9,851 nucleotides of DNA from Pseudomonadota bacterium (GTDB taxonomy: Bacteria; Pseudomonadota; Alphaproteobacteria; Sphingomonadales; Sphingomonadaceae). This document shows positions 5,397 through 9,851 of this stretch, piece by piece. The position numbers and the translations under genes are program-made. Within the stretch, counting starts at the first letter, position 1, and each line of letters begins with the position of its first letter. A model generated the notes under the pieces. The model searched no databases. It was not told the origin of the DNA and saw only the letters and a list, made by a program, of their open reading frames with translations. The stretch is from contig JARXKR010000066.1 in the NCBI GenBank assembly GCA_030271565.1, positions 1,937 to 11,787 of the forward strand, read 5' to 3'.

Positions 5397-6890
5397 TCAT
5401 TTCGGACGCCGCAACAGCCCGCCGCGGCGGAACAATCCGCGCCGCTTGCTGAACGGCTCGAACAGTTCCTCGGGCCGCTCGGGGTCGAGCAGCGCGCTGT
5501 CGGCTACCGCTTTCTCTGCATCGGCGAGCGGACGCAAGGCAAAAGGTTCAAGATATTTGCCGGTTTTCGGCGCTTGCACGATCAGGTCGATCATCGACGG
5601 ATTAGCAGCGAGTTGCGCTTCGACCTGATCTGCTTTCAGCCCGGTGTGCTCTGCCAGCAAAGCGATCCGCACGCGCTTGATCGGGGCCGAAGCATGTGCA
5701 TTGCCCGGCCGTGCCGAATCGATGAACAGGTCGCATTCGCTGTCGAGCCCCATCGAACGGTTGTTCATGTTGGCCGAGCCGATCCGGATGATTTCGTCGT
5801 CGACGATCATCACCTTGGAGTGAACATAGATCGCGGTTCCGGCAGCGTTGTAAGGCAGGAAGATGCGGAACCTGCTGCCCGGAGCATCTGCCTTGATCGC
5901 ATGGCACAATTGCACGCGCGCCCCGTCCATCGCGGTCTGTTCAAGCCAGCCATCGGCGCTCTCTGGATTGATCAGCACAACCTCGGGCGGGTTGGGCTGC
6001 GCCAGCCGCTGCGCCAGGGCCTCGGCGATAGCCCGGCTTGCGAAATACTGGCTTTCGGCATAAATGAACTGCTTGGCCCGAGCGATATGCTCGATGAACA
6101 GCGCCTCGATCTCGCGAACTTCGCCGCAGCCGTGCCATTCGGCGCGAGTTCGGGCGATGCCGACCTCGACATCCTCAAACTCGGCCTTGAGTCCCTTGGG
6201 CCAGGCGCTGTCCTTCTGCGGCTTGCACGTGATCAGTGGCTTGCCCCCCGCGACCTTCCATCGCTCACGCCCAAGTTCAGCCAGCGCGCCCGCGACATCG
6301 CCTTCGACCAGCATCGTCAGGTCGTGCCACGGGCCGTACAGCTTCTTGCTGTACGGCTTGTGCCGCCGCGGATCCATTTCGAGATGTTCGGGTGTGTCCC
6401 AGCGGTCCGAGGTCATGTCGATCCCGCCACAGACCGCGAACTTGTCGTCGATCACCACTACTTTCTGGTGATGGCTGCAGCCGAGCGGATGCGCCGAATC
6501 GAGCTTGAAGTCGATCTGCGGGTGCACCCACCAGCGGATCAGGTCGAGGATCATCGAGCCGCGGAACAGGAATTTCAGCGCACCGAAGTTCCACTTAAGC
6601 GTGCGCACCTGCAACCCCGGCCTGCGCGCACAAAGCCAGATAACGTATGGCCCGAGCCGCGCCGGATTGATCCGCTTGCGCGGCAGGTTCCAGAAGCGGC
6701 GCCCCGCTCCCAATCGCATGCGGGTGTCGAAATCCCACCCGATCATGTGGATGAGCTGCTTCGCGCGGCCCATCGCCTGCTGCATCAGCGCGTAATAGTC
6801 GGCGGCATCGATGACCACGTGAGCGCGGCTCGCCCGGGCAAAACGCCAGACCGAAGGGTACGGCGCGGTCGGGGTTGGGTCAGGCTCCAT
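5397..6890 (-). CDS. Phospholipase D-like protein with two HKD motifs
   Basis: The product is 497 residues of the two-domain PLD superfamily, which hydrolyses or transfers phosphatidyl groups (phospholipase D or cardiolipin-synthase-like chemistry). The first motif is HHQKVVVIDD (His141, Lys143, Asp148), followed by GGIDMTSDRWDTPEH (155-169), typical of the eukaryote-like PLD branch. The second motif is VHSKVMIVDDE (His357, Lys359, Asp364), followed by GSANMNNRS (371-379). Both active-site halves look intact. There is no signal peptide or clear membrane helix; residues 113-122 are only mildly hydrophobic. The C-terminus (481-497) is strongly basic, with GLFRRGGLLRR, and could bind anionic phospholipids. 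It has no VTT/DedA-type membrane domain, unlike some relatives. The start at 6890 has a poor ribosome site. It is the first gene of a minus-strand run with folE and divergent from the flavoprotein gene. The exact reaction cannot be told from sequence. Confidence 0.92.
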   Translation of the reverse strand: MEPDPTPTAPYPSVWRFARASRAHVVIDAADYYALMQQAMGRAKQLIHMIGWDFDTRMRLGAGRRFWNLPRKRINPARLGPYVIWLCARRPGLQVRTLKWNFGALKFLFRGSMILDLIRWWVHPQIDFKLDSAHPLGCSHHQKVVVIDDKFAVCGGIDMTSDRWDTPEHLEMDPRRHKPYSKKLYGPWHDLTMLVEGDVAGALAELGRERWKVAGGKPLITCKPQKDSAWPKGLKAEFEDVEVGIARTRAEWHGCGEVREIEALFIEHIARAKQFIYAESQYFASRAIAEALAQRLAQPNPPEVVLINPESADGWLEQTAMDGARVQLCHAIKADAPGSRFRIFLPYNAAGTAIYVHSKVMIVDDEIIRIGSANMNNRSMGLDSECDLFIDSARPGNAHASAPIKRVRIALLAEHTGLKADQVEAQLAANPSMIDLIVQAPKTGKYLEPFALRPLADAEKAVADSALLDPERPEELFEPFSKRRGLFRRGGLLRRPK

Positions 6891-7049
6891 CGTATGGTCT
6901 TATCCAGCACCGGGGTCCGCGTCACGCGTCATGCGCCGGGGCCGACAAATAAAAAGCAGCTGATTGAACACGCTGCGTTGCGCCACACTGGACCCACCGC
7001 CCCCAAGGCTCCTAGATGCTGCCGAATCGGGGGCCGCGAGGACAAGTCA
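6891..7049. other. Divergent intergenic region
   Basis: These 159 bases separate the start codons of the phospholipase D-like gene (minus) and the flavoprotein gene (plus), so promoters for both runs should be here. An AT-richer island (ACAAATAAAAAGCAGCTGA, 6944-6962) and a TTGAAC at 6964-6969 are visible. I could not pair them into convincing -35/-10 sets on either strand. The only clear signal is the GAGG ribosome site at 7038-7041. Confidence 0.4.
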
Positions 7050-8291
7050 ATGGATCAGGCAGACGTTGTCATTGTCGGGGCCGGTCACGGCGGGGCGCAA
7101 GCCGCGATCGCGCTGCGCCAGAACGGCTTTGCCGGGACGATCCTGCTGATCGGGCGCGAGCCTGAAATCCCTTACGAACGCCCACCGCTGTCCAAAGAAT
7201 ATCTCGCCCGCGAAAAGACCTTCGAGCGGATTTGCCTGCGCCCCGAAGCCTTCTGGGGTGACAAGCAGATTACCCTGCTGCGCAATGCGGAGGTGGTGAA
7301 TGTCGATCCTGCGGCGCACCAGCTTACCCTCAGGGACGGCGCTATAATCACTTACGGCCAGGTCATCTGGGCGACCGGCGGCGATCCGCGGCGGCTGGCC
7401 TGCGAAGGTGCCGACCTTGCCGGAGTGCATGCGGTGCGTACCCGCGCCGATGTGGATCAATTGATGAAGGAACTCGATGCGGGGGCTAACCGCGCGGTGG
7501 TAATCGGCGGCGGCTATATCGGGCTCGAAGCAGCGGCGGTGCTGACCAAACTTGGGGTAACGGTAACCGTCCTCGAAATGCTCCCTCGGGTGCTCGCCCG
7601 GGTCGCGGGCGAGACCTTGTCGGCCTTCTTCGAAGCCGAGCATCGCGCGCACGGGGTCGATCTTCGCACCGAAACCGCGGTTGAATCAATTGTGGGCCAG
7701 AACGGTACCGTGACCGGGGTCAGATTGGCTGGTGGAACAACCCTTCCGGCCGACCTGGTCATCGTCGGGATCGGGATTGTCCCGGCGGTCGGCCCGCTGC
7801 TCAGCGCCGGCGCGGCCGGCGGCAACGGCATCGATGTCGACGAATTCTGCCGCACCAGCCTGCCCGATATCTACGCGATCGGAGACTGCGCGGCGCACTC
7901 AAATGCCTTTGCTAACAACGCGGTAGTGCGATTGGAATCGGTCCAGAATGCCAACGACATGGCGACCTGCGCCGCCAGGTCGATCTGCGGCGAGCCGGTT
8001 CCCTATGCCGCGACGCCATGGTTCTGGTCGAACCAGTACGACCTCAAGCTGCAGACCGTCGGGCTATCGCTTGGCTATGACCGCGAGGTGGTGCGAGGCG
8101 ATCCGACAACACGTTCTTTTTCAGTTGTTTACTTGCGCCAAGGCCAGGTCATCGCGCTCGACTGTGTCGGCAGCGTCAAAGATTTCGTCCAAGGCCGCAA
8201 ACTGGTCGAAGCCGGGTTCAAGCCCGGCGATCCCGACACGCTGGCCGACACCGAAGTGCCGCTCAAGGACATGCTCGCCGGGGGCGGTTGA
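7050..8291 (+). CDS. NAD(P)/FAD-dependent ferredoxin reductase-type oxidoreductase
   Basis: The product is 413 residues with the layout of putidaredoxin/rhodocoxin reductases, flavoproteins that pass electrons from NADH to a small iron-sulfur protein serving a cytochrome P450 or oxygenase. The FAD-binding motif is VVIVGAGHGGAQAA (6-19), followed by YERPPLSKEYL (42-52). The NAD motif is VIGGGYIGLEAA (151-162), with Glu176 ending the second strand, which favours NADH over NADPH. The second FAD site is DIYAIGDCA (273-281), followed by RLESVQNAND (294-303) and the PWFWSNQYDLKLQ motif (323-335) that opens the C-terminal reductase domain (to about 410). ATG 7050 is chosen because GAGG lies 8 nt upstream and it gives the normal N-terminus. 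The frame stays open far upstream only because it runs antisense to folE and the PLD gene. No ferredoxin or P450 gene is in the window. It is the first gene of a run with the MaoC-like gene (49 nt gap) and gnd. Confidence 0.93.
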   Translation: MDQADVVIVGAGHGGAQAAIALRQNGFAGTILLIGREPEIPYERPPLSKEYLAREKTFERICLRPEAFWGDKQITLLRNAEVVNVDPAAHQLTLRDGAIITYGQVIWATGGDPRRLACEGADLAGVHAVRTRADVDQLMKELDAGANRAVVIGGGYIGLEAAAVLTKLGVTVTVLEMLPRVLARVAGETLSAFFEAEHRAHGVDLRTETAVESIVGQNGTVTGVRLAGGTTLPADLVIVGIGIVPAVGPLLSAGAAGGNGIDVDEFCRTSLPDIYAIGDCAAHSNAFANNAVVRLESVQNANDMATCAARSICGEPVPYAATPWFWSNQYDLKLQTVGLSLGYDREVVRGDPTTRSFSVVYLRQGQVIALDCVGSVKDFVQGRKLVEAGFKPGDPDTLADTEVPLKDMLAGGG

Positions 8292-8340
8292 TTACAAAGC
8301 GGCACAAGCTAGGCTGGAAGAGGACAAGGACAAGCACACA

Positions 8341-8805
8341 ATGGCAGGACGCTTCTTCGAGGAATGGCAAGTGGGCGATCGCCTGAACCATGAAATCAGC
8401 CGCACGGTGACCGAGACCGACAACCTGCTGTTCACGGTCATGACTCACAACCCGCAGCCGCTGCACCTCGATGTCGAGGCGGCCAAGGCGAGCGAATTCG
8501 GCCAGATCCTGGTCAATGGCACTTTCACGTTCGCGCTGATGGTCGGACTGTCGGTGGGCGACACCACGCTCGGCTCGCTGGTCGCCAACCTTGGCTATGA
8601 CAAACTTGTAATGCCCAAACCGGTTTTTATCGGCGATACCCTGCGCGCCAACAGCGAGGTCACCGAGTTGAAGCCATCCGGATCGCGGCCGGGCGCGGGT
8701 ATCATCACCTTCCGCCACGAACTGACCAACCAGCGCGGCGAGGTCGTCTGCTCGTGCCTGCGCACCGCGCTGATCAAGCGCCGCAGCGCGCCGGAGAATA
8801 GCTGA
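8341..8805 (+). CDS. MaoC-like hotdog hydratase/dehydratase
   Basis: The product is 154 residues with the MaoC/(R)-hydratase fold, a family adding water to enoyl-CoA thioesters. The N-terminal FFEEWQVGDRL is typical. The hydratase segment is 'MTHNPQPLHLDVEAAKASEFGQILVNG' (34-60), followed by 'FTFALMVGLSVG' and 'MPKPVFIGDTLRANSEV' (91-107), the strand carrying the usual PVF-GDTL motif. By my alignment to Aeromonas-type (R)-hydratase, the catalytic Asp-x-Asn-Pro-x-His reads Asn37-Pro-Gln-Pro-Leu-His42, and the later His-Gly reads Asn59-Gly60. His42 is kept but the aspartate is an asparagine. This variant resembles the mesaconyl/itaconyl-CoA hydratase-like branch, so a branched dicarboxylic-acyl-CoA substrate is possible but unproven. 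AAGGA lies 10 nt before the ATG. The stop is 1 nt from gnd, so the two are translated from one message. Confidence 0.88.
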   Translation: MAGRFFEEWQVGDRLNHEISRTVTETDNLLFTVMTHNPQPLHLDVEAAKASEFGQILVNGTFTFALMVGLSVGDTTLGSLVANLGYDKLVMPKPVFIGDTLRANSEVTELKPSGSRPGAGIITFRHELTNQRGEVVCSCLRTALIKRRSAPENS

Positions 8806-8806
8806 C

Positions 8807-9790
8807 ATGCAAATCGGAATTGTCGGAGCGGGCCGGATGGGTGGCAACATGGCGCTGCGGCTGCTGCGCGGCGGGCACCAGGTCGCGATCCAGGACATTC
8901 ACCCGGAGGCCTATGCGGCAATCGTCACAGCCGGAGCCGCAGGCTACCCGACGCTCGCCGAAATGATCGCCGGGCTGGCCGCGCCACGCACCGTCTGGCT
9001 GATGGTCCCGGCGGGCAAGATCACTGATGGCGCGATTGCCGCGCTCGCCGACCTGCTCGAGCCCGGCGACACGGTGATCGACGGCGGAAACTCAAATTTC
9101 AAGGACAGTGTCGCCCGCGCGGCAATGCTGGCGCAGAAGCAAATCGACTTTCTCGACGTCGGGACCAGCGGCGGGGTGTTCGGGCTCGAGCGCGGCTATT
9201 GCCTGATGGTTGGCGGGGCCAAGGCAGCAGTCGAGCGCAACTCGCCAATCTTTGCCACGCTCGCACCGGGCACGGGCGTCATTCCGCGAACCCCGGCCCG
9301 CGCCGCCGGGATACTATCCGACACTGCCGAGCAAGGTTGGCTGCACTGCGGCCCTTCGGGCTCGGGCCATTACGTCAAGATGGTCCACAACGGGATCGAG
9401 TACGGGATGATGCAGGCTTACGCCGAAGGCTTCGCCTTGCTCGCCACCGCCGATGGTCTCAAAGTGCCGGATGAGCGGCGTTACGACCTGGATACCGCGG
9501 CGATTGCCGAGCTCTGGCGGCGCGGCAGCGTAATCACCTCATGGCTGCTCGATCTCAGCGCCGACGCCATGGCCGACAATCCCGACCTCGCGCCCTATTC
9601 GCCGCAGGTGCAGGATTCAGGCGAAGGCCGCTGGACGGTCGAAGCCTCGCTCGAACAGGAAGTGTCGACCCCGGTGCTGACCATGTCGCTGTACGAACGT
9701 TACCGTTCACGCCTCAGCGACGGGTTCGGCGACCGGCTGCTTTCGGCCATGCGGTTCAAATTCGGCGGACACGTCGCGCCCAAACCGTGA
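8807..9790 (+). CDS. gnd: 6-phosphogluconate dehydrogenase, decarboxylating, short NAD-type
   Basis: Oxidises and decarboxylates 6-phosphogluconate to ribulose 5-phosphate in the cytoplasm. The product is 327 residues, the length of the short class (YqeC/GntZ-like) rather than the roughly 470-residue NADP enzyme. The Rossmann motif is GIVGAGRMGGNMA (4-16). Asp30 (VAIQDIHPEA) stands where NADP enzymes carry an Asn-Arg-Thr 2'-phosphate site, which points to NAD. Substrate and catalytic parts are DGGNSNFKDS (92-101), DVGTSGG (117-123), and KMVHNGIEYGMMQAYAEG (191-208) with Lys191, His194, Asn195 and Glu198 as the expected catalytic and substrate residues. The C-terminal helical part includes WRRGSVITSWLLDL (237-250) and ends with a normal tail. 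GGAG lies 10 nt before the ATG, within the end of the MaoC-like gene. It is the last gene of its run, and a hairpin terminator follows. The reading frame is intact. Confidence 0.95.
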   Translation: MQIGIVGAGRMGGNMALRLLRGGHQVAIQDIHPEAYAAIVTAGAAGYPTLAEMIAGLAAPRTVWLMVPAGKITDGAIAALADLLEPGDTVIDGGNSNFKDSVARAAMLAQKQIDFLDVGTSGGVFGLERGYCLMVGGAKAAVERNSPIFATLAPGTGVIPRTPARAAGILSDTAEQGWLHCGPSGSGHYVKMVHNGIEYGMMQAYAEGFALLATADGLKVPDERRYDLDTAAIAELWRRGSVITSWLLDLSADAMADNPDLAPYSPQVQDSGEGRWTVEASLEQEVSTPVLTMSLYERYRSRLSDGFGDRLLSAMRFKFGGHVAPKP

Positions 9791-9810
9791 TCCGCACCGA
9801 GCAAACGAAA

Positions 9811-9850
9811 CTCGGGCCGCGACGAAAATCGTTGCGGCCCGGGTGTTTGA
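9811..9850 (+). terminator. Hairpin terminator after gnd
   Basis: A stem of 13 consecutive pairs (9813-9825 with 9829-9841, one G-U) closes on an AAA loop, and the outer C-G pair 9811/9843 adds to it. It starts 20 nt past the gnd stop and is followed by TGTTTGAC, a weak T-rich tail that reaches the window edge. The G-U pair is a wobble in plus-strand RNA but an A/C mismatch in minus-strand RNA, consistent with ending the plus-strand run. Confidence 0.8.
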
Positions 9851-9851
9851 C

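Noticed and set aside
5386..5399. TGAC-N6-GTCA repeat between the phospholipase D-like gene and folE as an operator
   Set aside because: Only 4 bp per arm, and it overlaps the stop codon of the upstream gene. Such a short match is likely by chance.
6921..6934. Tandem-looking GCGTCAC/GCGTCAT in the divergent intergenic region
   Set aside because: Two short imperfect copies in GC-rich sequence with no further copies or promoter alignment are not enough to call an operator.
4521..7049. Plus-strand open frame of over 840 codons running into the flavoprotein gene
   Set aside because: It is antisense to the thioesterase, folE and phospholipase D-like genes, each with clear family motifs. Stop-free antisense frames are expected in GC-rich codon use. 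Only the part from 7050 has a ribosome site and family match.

Overview
The window looks like ordinary chromosome from a GC-rich alphaproteobacterium, most likely a sphingomonad (Sphingomonadales, perhaps the Erythrobacter/Novosphingobium side). This rests on strong G/C bias at third codon positions, an alphaproteobacterial-type AhcY with the internal insert, a multi-PAS sensor kinase downstream of ahcY (an order I recall from sphingomonads), and an inverted repeat built on CTTCGACAGGCTCAG, a sequence commonly seen between sphingomonad genes. No mobile element, tRNA, rRNA, CRISPR array or phage gene is visible. Codon use and composition look even throughout.

Layout. (1) Positions 1-3660, minus strand: a small exported protein of unknown function (3208-3660), then ahcY (1498-2916, S-adenosylhomocysteine hydrolase), then the N-terminal 450 residues of a membrane-anchored PAS sensor kinase (1351 down past the left edge). 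A perfect 8+4+8 AT-rich palindrome lies over the predicted ahcY promoter. A large inverted repeat separates ahcY from the kinase. (2) 3835-4314, plus strand: a Prx5-type peroxiredoxin, divergent from the exported protein. (3) 4320-6890, minus strand: a three-gene run of a two-HKD phospholipase D-like protein, folE (GTP cyclohydrolase I) and a PaaI-type hotdog thioesterase. (4) 7050-9790, plus strand: a three-gene run of a rubredoxin/ferredoxin-reductase-type flavoprotein, a MaoC-like hotdog hydratase and an NAD-type 6-phosphogluconate dehydrogenase (gnd), closed by a strong hairpin terminator.

How the genes work together. AhcY clears the product of SAM-dependent methylation, and the palindrome suggests that a SAM/SAH-sensing repressor controls it. 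The other genes are housekeeping or accessory metabolism: folate/pterin synthesis, phospholipid turnover, acyl-CoA chemistry, pentose-phosphate/gluconate oxidation and peroxide removal. Their operon partners are not obviously linked in function.

I found no convincing evidence of a new multi-gene system. The items most worth a second look are the ahcY operator, the uncharacterised two-cysteine exported protein beside it, the folded RNA element between them, and the non-canonical residues in the MaoC-like protein.
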